From NCBI RefSeq assembly GCF_052119645.1, contig NZ_JBGQOM010000004.1, positions 248,001-312,000 of the forward strand: a DNA stretch of 64,000 nt, in the 5' to 3' direction. This document shows, piece after piece, positions 36,359 through 45,201 of the stretch (position 1 is the stretch's first letter; every line of letters begins with the position of its first letter). The notes below the pieces were generated by a model. The model was not told the DNA's origin. It was given only the letters and a program-made list of their open reading frames with translations, and did not search any database. The stretch is from Paraglaciecola sp030730205. Its GTDB lineage: Bacteria > Pseudomonadota > Gammaproteobacteria > Enterobacterales > Alteromonadaceae. The translations under genes were made by a program, and so were the position numbers.

Positions 36359-36565
36359 ATCTTTTGAGACGGGCTCCCTCTGATTTGGATAGTAACGTTT
36401 CGCAAAAAGGCGGAAGATTAACGAGTTTTACTGTAGCAATCGCTTCACATACAACGACCTAACACTTCTGCAACCACTGCCTAAAATGCACATTGTTTTA
36501 CATTTTAGTGAAATAAGTGGATTAGGGTCCAGAACCAAATAGCCCCGTTTGTTAGGGGCTTTTTG
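36359..36565 (+). ncRNA. structured rimP leader ending in an intrinsic terminator
   Basis: The non-coding stretch between the promoter and rimP carries a hairpin with outer arms CCACT/AGTGG (36474-36478, 36516-36520) and inner arms CTAAAATG/CATTTTAG (36481-36488, 36501-36508). An intrinsic terminator AGCCCC-loop-GGGGCT plus T run follows at 36541-36564. A second short GGGC/GCCC stem with seven T is at 36600-36618. This layout fits the attenuated rimP leader described in gammaproteobacteria. A small RNA ending at 36565 is the alternative. Confidence 0.6.
36541..36564 (+). terminator. intrinsic terminator within the rimP leader
   Basis: AGCCCC (36541-36546), 8-base loop, GGGGCT (36555-36560) and TTTT. 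It lies upstream of rimP but downstream of its strong promoter, so it should act as an attenuator. Confidence 0.85.
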
Positions 36566-36635
36566 TTATCCGTTTTGTCGTAATTTGTAAACATACTCTG
36601 GGCATTAGCCCTTTTTTTGTTTTTGGAGCAAAAAT

Positions 36636-37094
36636 TTGTCACAGCTTGAAAAAAAATTAACTGACATGTTAGTCGCACCAGTTGAAGCATTAAACTTCGA
36701 ATTGGTTGGTATCGAATTTGTTCGTGCCGGTAAACATTCTACTCTACGTGTTTATATCGATCATCCAGATGGTATCACGGTAGAAAATTGTGCTGATGTG
36801 AGCCATCAGGTCAGCGCGGTATTAGATGTAGAAGATCCAATCAGCGTTGAATATAACCTAGAAGTGTCATCACCAGGCATGGATCGTCCATTATTCAAAG
36901 AACAGCATTATGTAAGTTGCGTGGGTGAAGTCGTGTCAGTGCGTTTACGGATGCCATTGAACGACAGACGTAACTTTAAAGGTAAGCTTCTTGCCTGTGA
37001 AAATGGCAATTTAACCGTACAAGTTGATAACCAAACCTTTGTGTTGGCTATTGTGAATATTGAGAAAGGAAACCTTGTCCCTACTTATAAATAA
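36636..37094 (+). CDS. rimP: ribosome maturation factor RimP
   Basis: A 152-residue factor for 30S subunit maturation. It shows the N-terminal LTDMLVAPVEALNFELVGIEF segment and the DHPDGITVENCADVSHQ and SSPGMDRPLF motifs. The start is a TTG with GGAG seven bases upstream. It is first in rimP-nusA-infB, the conserved order. Confidence 0.96.
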   Translation: MSQLEKKLTDMLVAPVEALNFELVGIEFVRAGKHSTLRVYIDHPDGITVENCADVSHQVSAVLDVEDPISVEYNLEVSSPGMDRPLFKEQHYVSCVGEVVSVRLRMPLNDRRNFKGKLLACENGNLTVQVDNQTFVLAIVNIEKGNLVPTYK

Positions 37095-37142
37095 GCAGGT
37101 GATAAGGCATGCTCTGGTAAGAACATAATCAGTGAGGCAACA

Positions 37143-38636
37143 ATGAATAAAGAAATTCTATTAGTGGCTGAAGCCGTATCTAATGAAAAACAAGTACCAC
37201 GTGAAAAAATCTTCGAAGCGTTAGAATTTGCTATCGCAAGTGCTACCAAAAAGAAAAATGAAGGCCATATCGAAGTTCGCGTCAATATCAATCGCGACAC
37301 AGGGGATTTTGATACTTTCCGTCGTTGGTTAGTCGTTGAAGACGATCATAAACAAGAAAACCCTATGGCAGAGATGTCAATTTCTGCGGCTCAGATTGAT
37401 GAGCCTGAAATTCAATTAGGTGATTTTGTTGAAGAACAAATTGAGTCAATTACCTTTGACCGAATTACGACCCAAACGGCTAAGCAAGTTATCGTACAAA
37501 AAGTACGTGAAGCAGAGCGTAATCAAGTTATTGCAGAATACGAAGAGCGTGTTGGTGAGTTAGTGACTGGCACGGTTAAAAAAGTGAATCGCGATAATAT
37601 CGTGGTTGACCTAGGAAACAATGCTGAAGGCGTAATATATCGTGACGATATGTTACCGCGTGAAACGTTCCGTCCAGGCGACCGTGTACGCGGTTTATTG
37701 TATGTAATTCGTCCAGAAGCACGAGGCGCTCAGTTGTTTATCAGCCGTACGCACCCTGACATGTTGGTTGAATTGTTCCGTATTGAAGTGCCAGAAATTG
37801 CCGAAGAAACGCTAGAAATTAAAGCCGCAGCTCGTGATCCGGGTTCGCGTGCAAAAATCGCCGTTAAAACCAATGATAAGCGCCTTGACCCAGTCGGTGC
37901 GTGTGTGGGTATGCGTGGTTCACGAGTACAAGCCGTATCAGGTGAGTTAAACGGCGAGCGTGTTGATATCGTTTTGTGGGATGACAACCCCGCTCAATTC
38001 GTTATCAATGCAATGGCCCCAGCAGAAGTGGCATCAATTGTAGTCGATGAAGACAGACACGCTATGGATGTTGCTGTGCAGTCTGATAACTTGGCGCAAG
38101 CTATTGGTCGTAGTGGCCAGAACGTGCGTTTAGCAAGTCAATTGACTGGCTGGGAACTCAACGTTATGACGGTTGAGGATTTGAATGCTAAACATGCGGA
38201 AGAAAACGCCAAGGTACTGGCTGTCTTTACGGCAGGTTTAGACATCGATGAAGATTTTGCCAGCATTCTGGTAGATGAAGGTTTTACCACCTTAGAAGAA
38301 ATTGCTTATGTACCTATCAACGAATTATTAGACATTGAAGGTCTAGACGAGGATATGGTCGAAGAATTGCGCAGTCGAGCGCGTGCAACCTTAACCACCC
38401 GAGCATTAGCAAACGAAGAAACCCTTGAAGCTGCAGAGCCAAAAGAAGAGTTACTTAACTTGGCCGGAATGGACAGGCACGTAGCGTATTTACTTGCCAG
38501 TCGCGGCATTACCGATCTCGAAAGTTTAGCCGAGCAGGGTGTTGACGAGATAGCAGATATAGAAGAATTAAACGAAGAAAAAGCCGGTGAGCTAATTATG
38601 GCTGCCAGAAATATCGTTTGGTTTAATGAAGAATAG
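37143..38636 (+). CDS. nusA: transcription termination/antitermination factor NusA
   Basis: A 497-residue protein with the full enterobacterial layout. The N-terminal polymerase-binding domain is followed by an S1 domain (GELVTGTVKKVNRDNIVVDLG), two KH domains (VGACVGMRGSRVQAV and AIGRSGQNVRLAS) and two acidic repeats (about 365-490) with EEFTTLEEIAYV-like helix-hairpin units. It controls pausing, termination and antitermination. It lies 48 bases after rimP, with GAGG before the ATG. Confidence 0.98.
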   Translation: MNKEILLVAEAVSNEKQVPREKIFEALEFAIASATKKKNEGHIEVRVNINRDTGDFDTFRRWLVVEDDHKQENPMAEMSISAAQIDEPEIQLGDFVEEQIESITFDRITTQTAKQVIVQKVREAERNQVIAEYEERVGELVTGTVKKVNRDNIVVDLGNNAEGVIYRDDMLPRETFRPGDRVRGLLYVIRPEARGAQLFISRTHPDMLVELFRIEVPEIAEETLEIKAAARDPGSRAKIAVKTNDKRLDPVGACVGMRGSRVQAVSGELNGERVDIVLWDDNPAQFVINAMAPAEVASIVVDEDRHAMDVAVQSDNLAQAIGRSGQNVRLASQLTGWELNVMTVEDLNAKHAEENAKVLAVFTAGLDIDEDFASILVDEGFTTLEEIAYVPINELLDIEGLDEDMVEELRSRARATLTTRALANEETLEAAEPKEELLNLAGMDRHVAYLLASRGITDLESLAEQGVDEIADIEELNEEKAGELIMAARNIVWFNEE

Positions 38637-38657
38637 GTCACCAGGAGGAATACCATT

Positions 38658-41267
38658 ATGGCAGACGTATCCATAGAAAAACTCGCCACCGATATAGGCA
38701 CTTCGGTAGACCGATTAATTACGCAGTTTAACAGTGCAGGCATCCAAAAAAGCGCTGGTGCAAATGTAACAGAAGAAGAAAAACGCCAATTACTTGATTT
38801 TTTAAGTAAGCAACATGGTGGGTTTGGTTCTGGTGCACCAAGTCGTATGACTTTGCAACGTAAAACCACCAGCACCTTGAGTGTTGGTAAGTCTAAAGCC
38901 GTCACTGTAGAAGTACGTAAAAAACGTACCTACGTTAAACGTACTGACTTAGAAGAACAAGTGCTTGCAGAAGAAGAAGCAAAGCGTTTAGCTGCTGAAC
39001 AAGAAGCTAAGTTAAAAGCTGAGCAAGAAGCGGCAGAGCAAGCTAAAAAAGAAGCAGAAGAAAAAGCGCAAAAAGCGGCAGAAGCCAAAGCGAAAGCAGA
39101 TGCTGAACGCATTGCTCGTGCTGAGAAAAGTAAAAAAGAAGCGGAAGCTCGACAAGCAGAAGAGTCAGCATTAAGTCCTGCTGAAAAAGCTGAGCAAGAT
39201 AAAGCACGTGCAGATGCAGAAAAAATCCGTAAGGCGCAAGAAGAAGAAGCCCAACGTAAACTTGAAGAAGATGCGAAACGCGCTGCTGAAGAAGCTAAAA
39301 AATTAGCAGAAGAAAATTCTCGTCGCTGGAAAGAAGAAGAAGAGCGACGTAAGAAGCAAGAAACTGAAGAAGTGCATTTGCACTCAAATCGTTATGCACA
39401 AGAAGCAGAAGATGCTGACGATATTAAATCTGAGCGTAATTCTAAACGACGTAAAAAGTCTAAGAAAAATGCCGGTTCTGATTTGAAACACGCTTTTAAT
39501 AAACCGGCTCAACCAGTGGAGCGAAGTGTGCGAATTGGTGAAAGTATTACCGTTAGTGAACTAGCGGGTAAGATGGCTGTTAAAGCCACTGAAGTCATTA
39601 AAACCTTAATGAAAATGGGTGAAATGGTTACGATTAACCATGTCCTTGATCAAGAGACCGCGGTATTAGTGGTTGAAGAAATGGGCCATAAGTATGAATT
39701 AGTTAACGATAACGCGCTTGAAGATGAGTTGTTGGCAGACAATGAACAACACGCAGAAGAAACAAGAGCGCCGGTTGTTACTATTATGGGTCACGTTGAC
39801 CATGGTAAAACCTCATTACTGGATTATATCCGTCGTGCCAAAGTGGCAGATGGTGAAGCGGGTGGTATTACTCAGCACATCGGTGCTTACAGTGTTGAAA
39901 CTGACAAAGGCCGTATCGCATTTTTAGATACCCCTGGCCACGCTGCGTTTACCGCAATGCGTGCTCGTGGTGCGACAGCAACTGATATCGTTGTCTTGGT
40001 TGTTGCTGCTGACGATGGCGTAATGCCACAGACCAAAGAAGCAATTCAGCATGCGAAAGCGGCTGGCGTTCCGTTAATCGTTGCTGTTAACAAAATGGAC
40101 AAAGATTCGGTTGATGTTGACAGAGTAAAACAAGAGTTGTCACAACTTGAAGTTATCTCTGAAGAATGGGGTGGTGAAAACCAATTCCTGTACGTATCGG
40201 CTAAAACTGGTATGGGCATCGATGATTTACTTGACGCAATTATTGTTCAAGCTGAAATGTTAGATTTAAAAGCGGCACCGTTTGGTCCAGCTAAAGGGAT
40301 TGTTATTGAATCTCGTTTAGATAAAGGACGTGGCCCAGTTGCTTCTGTACTTGTTCAACATGGGCAATTAAAAGCCGGCGATATCTTACTATGTGGTATT
40401 GAATACGGTCGCGTTAAAGCAATGCGTGATGAAAATGGTAAACAAGTTAATGTTGCTGGTCCTTCTACTCCGGTTGAAGTACTAGGTTTATCAGGAGTTC
40501 CACTTGCCGGAGAAGAAGCTTTAGTCGTGCAAGACGAGCGAAAAGCTCGTGAAGTGGCCTCTAAACGTAATATGAAACAGCGTGAGCTTAAACTGGCTAA
40601 GCAACAAAAATCTAAATTGGAAAACATGTTTGCCAATATGGAAGCGGGTAAGTTTAGTGAATTGAATGTGGTACTTAAAGCTGACGTTCAAGGCTCTGTT
40701 GAAGCAATCGCTGAGTCATTGATGCGTTTGTCTACTGATGAAGTTAAAGTGAATATTGTCGGTAGCGGAGTAGGCGGTATTACTGAAACAGACGCGAGTT
40801 TAGCGAATGCTTCAGGTGCGATTGTTATCGGCTTTAACGTTCGTGCGGATGCTACAGCTCGTCGTATCATTGAAGCTGAAGAAATTGACTTACGTTACTA
40901 CAGCATTATTTATAATCTAATCGATGAAGTTAAGTTTGCGATGACGGGTATGTTAGCCCCTGAATTCAAACAGCAAATTATCGGTTTGGCTGAAGTTCGT
41001 GATGTATTTAAGTCTCCAAAATTGGGCGCAATCGCTGGTTGTATGGTAATTGAAGGCTCGGTTAAACGTAGTAATCCAATTCGCGTATTGCGTGATAACG
41101 TGGTTATTTATGAAGGTGAGCTTGAGTCATTACGTCGCTTTAAAGACGATGTACAAGATGTGCGTAACGGCATGGAATGTGGTATCGGCGTGAAAAACTA
41201 CAACGATGTTAGAGCTGGCGATCAGATCGAAGTCTTTGAAATTGTAGAAGTTAAGCGCGAACTATAA
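38658..41267 (+). CDS. infB: translation initiation factor IF-2
   Basis: An 869-residue GTPase that loads initiator tRNA on the 30S subunit. It has an N-terminal IF2 domain, a long charged Glu/Lys/Ala-rich helical linker (about 90-270), a second IF2-N domain, then the G domain with GHVDHGKTS (about residue 378), DTPGHAAF and NKMDKD, and domains II to IV. The ATG has AGGAGGA ahead. Alternative internal starts, as used in E. coli, are possible but not evident. Confidence 0.98.
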   Translation: MADVSIEKLATDIGTSVDRLITQFNSAGIQKSAGANVTEEEKRQLLDFLSKQHGGFGSGAPSRMTLQRKTTSTLSVGKSKAVTVEVRKKRTYVKRTDLEEQVLAEEEAKRLAAEQEAKLKAEQEAAEQAKKEAEEKAQKAAEAKAKADAERIARAEKSKKEAEARQAEESALSPAEKAEQDKARADAEKIRKAQEEEAQRKLEEDAKRAAEEAKKLAEENSRRWKEEEERRKKQETEEVHLHSNRYAQEAEDADDIKSERNSKRRKKSKKNAGSDLKHAFNKPAQPVERSVRIGESITVSELAGKMAVKATEVIKTLMKMGEMVTINHVLDQETAVLVVEEMGHKYELVNDNALEDELLADNEQHAEETRAPVVTIMGHVDHGKTSLLDYIRRAKVADGEAGGITQHIGAYSVETDKGRIAFLDTPGHAAFTAMRARGATATDIVVLVVAADDGVMPQTKEAIQHAKAAGVPLIVAVNKMDKDSVDVDRVKQELSQLEVISEEWGGENQFLYVSAKTGMGIDDLLDAIIVQAEMLDLKAAPFGPAKGIVIESRLDKGRGPVASVLVQHGQLKAGDILLCGIEYGRVKAMRDENGKQVNVAGPSTPVEVLGLSGVPLAGEEALVVQDERKAREVASKRNMKQRELKLAKQQKSKLENMFANMEAGKFSELNVVLKADVQGSVEAIAESLMRLSTDEVKVNIVGSGVGGITETDASLANASGAIVIGFNVRADATARRIIEAEEIDLRYYSIIYNLIDEVKFAMTGMLAPEFKQQIIGLAEVRDVFKSPKLGAIAGCMVIEGSVKRSNPIRVLRDNVVIYEGELESLRRFKDDVQDVRNGMECGIGVKNYNDVRAGDQIEVFEIVEVKREL

Positions 41268-41313
41268 TGAGATAGTCACTCTCAAAAACTAGCTTTGGTT
41301 CGAGAGTAAATAT

Positions 41314-41337
41314 AAACGGAGGCTTAGGCCTCCGTTT
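41314..41337 (+). terminator. hairpin terminator between infB and rbfA
   Basis: AAACGGAGGC (41314-41323), TTAG loop, GCCTCCGTTT (41328-41337). The T run is short, so partial read-through into rbfA is likely. It sets infB expression apart from rbfA-truB. Confidence 0.8.
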
Positions 41338-41380
41338 TAGTAACATACTAAACACCTCAATGGTGTTAGGAGACATTAAG

Positions 41381-41809
41381 ATGGCAAGAGAATTTTCCCG
41401 CACTGATCGTGTTGGTCAGCAAATTCACAAAGAAATCGCCAGCATATTGCAGAATGAATTTAAAAACCGCGATCCTCGCTTAGGCATGGTGACGGTTTCA
41501 TCTGTAGAAGTATCTCGTGATTTGGCCTACACCAAGATTTACGTGACCTTTTTTGAAAATGATGAAGAATTGATGGAAGAATACCTCAACATTTTACAAG
41601 AAAATAAAGGTTATATTCGGACCTTACTTGCTAGTCGTATGCGCATGCGTGCGGTTCCCGCCTTAAAGTTTTTGCGCGATGGCTCATTAACTGAAGGGAT
41701 CCGAATTGCTAACCTAGTCAGTGAAACCCGCAACAAAGATGCCGAACGTGCCCGTTTAGCTGGCCGCACGCCAGATGAACAAGAATCTGATAAGCCAAGC
41801 GAGGAATAA
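41381..41809 (+). CDS. rbfA: 30S ribosome-binding factor RbfA
   Basis: A 142-residue KH-like cold-adaptation factor for 16S rRNA 5'-end maturation. Visible motifs: REFSRTDRVGQQIHKEIA at the start and a DPRLGMVTVSSVEVSRDL core. The ATG at 41381 has AGGAG eight bases ahead; an earlier GTG-type frame start lacks this. It is followed three bases later by truB. Confidence 0.96.
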   Translation: MAREFSRTDRVGQQIHKEIASILQNEFKNRDPRLGMVTVSSVEVSRDLAYTKIYVTFFENDEELMEEYLNILQENKGYIRTLLASRMRMRAVPALKFLRDGSLTEGIRIANLVSETRNKDAERARLAGRTPDEQESDKPSEE

Positions 41810-41812
41810 CAC

Positions 41813-42769
41813 TTGGCCAGAAAACGTAAGGGTAGGTTGGTCGACGGTATTTTACTGTTAAATAAACCGCTGGATATCTCGTCTAACCAAGCCATGCAAA
41901 AGGTCAAATGGGCATTCGGTGCTGCCAAGGCTGGTCACACGGGGGCGCTTGACCCTCTCGCCACAGGTATGTTGCCAATATGCTTGGGCGAAGCAACGAA
42001 GTTTTCACAGTTTTTACTCGATACTGATAAAACCTATCAAGTGACGGCTAAGTTAGGGGTACGGACAACAACGTCTGATGCAGCTGGTGAAGTGGTTGAA
42101 ACCAATGAGGTTGCAGTCACTGCTGAACAGTTAGCCCAAGTATGTGAGTTGTTCCGTGGCCCTATAAAACAAGTTCCTTCGATGTTTTCTGCTTTAAAGT
42201 ACCAAGGTAAACCGCTTTACACCTACGCACGTCAAGGTATTGATATTCCTCGTGAAGCCCGTGATATTACTATTTATAGTTTAGTGGTAGAGCGCTTTGA
42301 AGGCGACGAAATTGATATGACAGTGCATTGCAGTAAAGGGACCTATATCCGCTCTTTAGTCGATGATATGGGCCAAGCACTGGGCTGTGGTGCCTTTGTC
42401 AGCAAATTACATCGCTCACAAGTAACCGATTATCCTAGTGATAAAATGCTGACCTTTGAACAGCTCGATGCATGTGTTTCAAAAGCCAAAGAGCAAGGTT
42501 TACCGATAGCTGACATACTTGACCCGCTATTGCTACCAATGGACACCGCTGTTAAGTGTTTAGCTGAGGTTACTCTTAGCCCTGAGCAAGTGATTTATTA
42601 TAATAATGGTAACTCCGCACGCTTATTGAGTGATATTCACACCACAGCAAACCCTGGCGATGAGGTACGAGTTTATTCACCCACTGCGCGGCTTTTCTTA
42701 GGTGTGGGAGTGCTTGAAGAAGGGCACAGAGTGCAACCTAAGCGAGTTGTTGTCAGAGAAGCCGTTTAG
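41813..42769 (+). CDS. truB: tRNA pseudouridine-55 synthase TruB
   Basis: A 318-residue enzyme making pseudouridine 55 in the T-loop of tRNAs. The catalytic Asp47 lies in GHTGALDPLATG, with GEATKFSQ and the later KGTYIRSL motifs. TTG start behind GAGGA. In most relatives rpsO follows directly, but here rpsO is 9 kb away. Confidence 0.96.
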   Translation: MARKRKGRLVDGILLLNKPLDISSNQAMQKVKWAFGAAKAGHTGALDPLATGMLPICLGEATKFSQFLLDTDKTYQVTAKLGVRTTTSDAAGEVVETNEVAVTAEQLAQVCELFRGPIKQVPSMFSALKYQGKPLYTYARQGIDIPREARDITIYSLVVERFEGDEIDMTVHCSKGTYIRSLVDDMGQALGCGAFVSKLHRSQVTDYPSDKMLTFEQLDACVSKAKEQGLPIADILDPLLLPMDTAVKCLAEVTLSPEQVIYYNNGNSARLLSDIHTTANPGDEVRVYSPTARLFLGVGVLEEGHRVQPKRVVVREAV

Positions 42770-42774
42770 TCATA

Positions 42775-42804
42775 CTACCGCAGTGCGACAGCGTCGCGCT
42801 GTAG
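42775..42804 (+). terminator. hairpin terminator after truB
   Basis: CTACCGCAGTGCGAC pairs imperfectly with GTCGCGCTGTAG around a 3-base loop and leads into TTTGTTTTATTTTT. It ends the rimP-truB operon. Confidence 0.75.
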
Positions 42805-42955
42805 TTTGTTTTATTTTTGACTAAAAACCTGTTTTACCCCTCTTGTTAATCCCTCATTTAAACCTGAAATCACTGAGAAGCAGTTTACTCAGTTGACATC
42901 AATGGCCCTTTTGCTTAGAAATGAAGCTCAAAGTAGTGAATTAAGCAGGACCAGC

Positions 42956-44341
42956 ATGCCTTATCAAGTCAATATTGGTGTAACCCGCTATGTTTTTCCA
43001 GATCTTCGAACTTTACTTGCCAAAGCAAGTCCATTGCGTTCAGGTGATTGTTTAGCAGGCTTGGCGGCAGAAAATGCCACAGAGCGTGTCGCTGCTCAGA
43101 TGTGTTTAGCTGATGTACCTTTGAAACGTTTTCTTGAAGATTTGCTTATTCCTTATGAGCAAGATGAGGTAAGCCGTTTGATCATTGATGGCCACAATGT
43201 GCAGGCTTTTGCGATGGTCTCCCATATGACAGTTGGTGATTTTCGTAACTGGCTTTTATCTACTGAGGCAAATCAAGGCAGTTTGCAGCAGATATCCAGT
43301 GGGCTAAGCCCTGAAATGGTCGCGGCAGTCTCAAAGATAATGCGTATTCAAGATTTAATCTTGGTGTCGCAAAAAATAGAAGTTATCAGTCGGTTTCGCA
43401 ATACACTTGGGCTTCGCGGCAATTTGGCTACTCGCTTGCAACCTAACCATCCATTGGATGATCCTGCCGGTATCGCATCTTCCATACTCGATGGATTATT
43501 ATATGGTAGTGGTGATGCTGTAATTGGTATCAATCCTGCCACAGATAATTATCAGGCTGTAACACGTCTGATGCACCTAGTTGATGATGTTATTCAACGA
43601 TTTGATATTCCAACTCAATCCTGTGTGTTGACTCATGTCTCCACTCATCTTGAAGCGATTGAAAAGGGCGTGCCAGTGGATTTAGTCTTTCAGTCTATTG
43701 CGGGTACCCAAGCGGCTAACATGAGTTTTGGCATTGACTTATCGATGTTGCATGAAGCCCATCAAGCTGCATTGTCGTTAAAACGCGGCACTATCGGCAA
43801 CCAAGTCATGTATTTTGAAACGGGGCAGGGAAGTGCGTTGTCTGCTAATGCGCATCATGGCATCGATCAGCAAACCTGTGAGGCCAGAGCCTATGCTGTT
43901 GCGCGCAAGTTTAATCCACTTTTGGTTAACACTGTGGTCGGTTTTATTGGACCAGAATATTTGTACGACGGTAAACAAATCATTCGAGCAGGGCTTGAAG
44001 ATCATTTTTGTGGCAAATTATTGGGCTTACCAATGGGGTGTGATGTTTGCTACACCAACCACGCTGAGGCGGATCAAGATGATATGGACAGTCTTCTTAC
44101 GCAATTGGGGGTGGCTGGTGTTAACTTTATTATGGGGGTGCCAGGTGCAGATGACATCATGTTAAATTATCAAAGTACCTCATTTCATGATGCCTTGTAC
44201 CTGCGCCAAACGTTACATAAACAACCTGCTCCAGAATTTCTTGCGTGGTTGGTGAAGATGGGGATTACTGATACGCGAGGTCTATTAGTCGGTAATGGAT
44301 CTTTACCAGAGGGCTTTTCATTTTTAGAGGCAAGGTTATAA
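42956..44341 (+). CDS. eutB: ethanolamine ammonia-lyase large subunit
   Basis: A 461-residue subunit that, with EutC and adenosylcobalamin, turns ethanolamine into acetaldehyde and ammonia. Conserved stretches: LRSGDCLAGLAAENATERVAA, RLQPNHPLDDP, YFETGQGSALSA, VVGFIGPEYLYDGKQIIRAGLEDHF, and CYTNHAEADQ. Length matches E. coli EutB (453). The start is the ATG at 42956 with AGGA five bases ahead. EutC follows three bases later. No microcompartment, reactivase or acetaldehyde dehydrogenase genes are adjacent. Confidence 0.97.
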   Translation: MPYQVNIGVTRYVFPDLRTLLAKASPLRSGDCLAGLAAENATERVAAQMCLADVPLKRFLEDLLIPYEQDEVSRLIIDGHNVQAFAMVSHMTVGDFRNWLLSTEANQGSLQQISSGLSPEMVAAVSKIMRIQDLILVSQKIEVISRFRNTLGLRGNLATRLQPNHPLDDPAGIASSILDGLLYGSGDAVIGINPATDNYQAVTRLMHLVDDVIQRFDIPTQSCVLTHVSTHLEAIEKGVPVDLVFQSIAGTQAANMSFGIDLSMLHEAHQAALSLKRGTIGNQVMYFETGQGSALSANAHHGIDQQTCEARAYAVARKFNPLLVNTVVGFIGPEYLYDGKQIIRAGLEDHFCGKLLGLPMGCDVCYTNHAEADQDDMDSLLTQLGVAGVNFIMGVPGADDIMLNYQSTSFHDALYLRQTLHKQPAPEFLAWLVKMGITDTRGLLVGNGSLPEGFSFLEARL

Positions 44342-44344
44342 GCC

Positions 44345-45157
44345 ATGAAAAACCATCATGCAGACAAACAAACAATAGCGATTGAGAATCCATGGAGCAG
44401 CTTGCGCCGCTATACTGATGCAAGAATAGGCCTGGGCCGCACTGGTATTAGTCAAACGACTCAAGCGCAATTGGCATTTCAGCTAGCCCATGCTCAAGCT
44501 CGTGACGCAGTAAATATCCCAATCGATTTTGAAAATATCCAACAACAGTTGTCAGAGGCAGCCTTACCCTCTATTACCCTACACAGTAAAGCAACGGATC
44601 GGCAGGTTTACCTGCAACGCCCTGACTTAGGCCGACAATTAAACCTTGCTTCGCGAGCAATGCTAAAAAAACAAATTCAGACTGGCTTGGTATACGATGC
44701 CACCATAGTCGTAGCTGACGGTCTGTCTTCCACAGCCGTGCAGCAGCATAGTGCTGAGGTGACGGCTCTTATTGTTGAGCACCTTACACAATCCGGTTTG
44801 AGTTACGGCCCGGTGTGTTTAGCTCAACAAGCCAGAGTAGCTGTTGGTGATGAAATAGCTGAAATAGTAGGGAGTCGACTCCTTATCTTGTTAATTGGTG
44901 AGCGACCAGGCTTGAGCTCTCCAGACAGTTTAGGCATCTACTACACCTATAGGCCCAAAGTTGGCTTAACGGATGCTTCTCGTAACTGTATCTCTAACAT
45001 TCGACCCCAAGGTCTACAAATTCAAGCAGCGGTTAGCCGTTTGATGTGGTTAATTAAAGAGTCTGAACGTTTAGATTATTCTGGTGTACGTCTAAAAGAC
45101 AGAACGAATATTGAAAATGATTTGCTAGAAAAACAGAGGAATTTTTTACTTGAATAA
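44345..45157 (+). CDS. eutC: ethanolamine ammonia-lyase small subunit
   Basis: A 270-residue subunit with the family signatures TDARIGLGRTGI near the start, IVVADGLSSTAVQQHS in the middle and LLIGERPGLSSPDSLGIYYTYRPK near the end, part of the cobalamin-binding site. It lies three bases after eutB. Its shortness of neighbours suggests use of ethanolamine as a nitrogen source in the cytoplasm. Confidence 0.97.
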   Translation: MKNHHADKQTIAIENPWSSLRRYTDARIGLGRTGISQTTQAQLAFQLAHAQARDAVNIPIDFENIQQQLSEAALPSITLHSKATDRQVYLQRPDLGRQLNLASRAMLKKQIQTGLVYDATIVVADGLSSTAVQQHSAEVTALIVEHLTQSGLSYGPVCLAQQARVAVGDEIAEIVGSRLLILLIGERPGLSSPDSLGIYYTYRPKVGLTDASRNCISNIRPQGLQIQAAVSRLMWLIKESERLDYSGVRLKDRTNIENDLLEKQRNFLLE

Positions 45158-45161
45158 AACT

Positions 45162-45195
45162 GTTTTAGCCCAGCCTCCAAGGGCTAGGCTAAAAC
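45162..45195. terminator. bidirectional hairpin terminator between eutC and the RND gene
   Basis: GTTTTAGCC (45162-45170) and GGCTAAAAC (45187-45195) pair perfectly. It lies between convergent genes and can serve both. Confidence 0.75.
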
Positions 45196-45201
45196 GTTTC
45201 T

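Noticed and set aside
36359..36540. 6S RNA or a degraded tRNA in the rimP leader
   Set aside because: No 6S central bubble and no acceptor, anticodon and T-arm set can be built; the CAGAACCA string near 36530 lacks a matching 5' acceptor strand.
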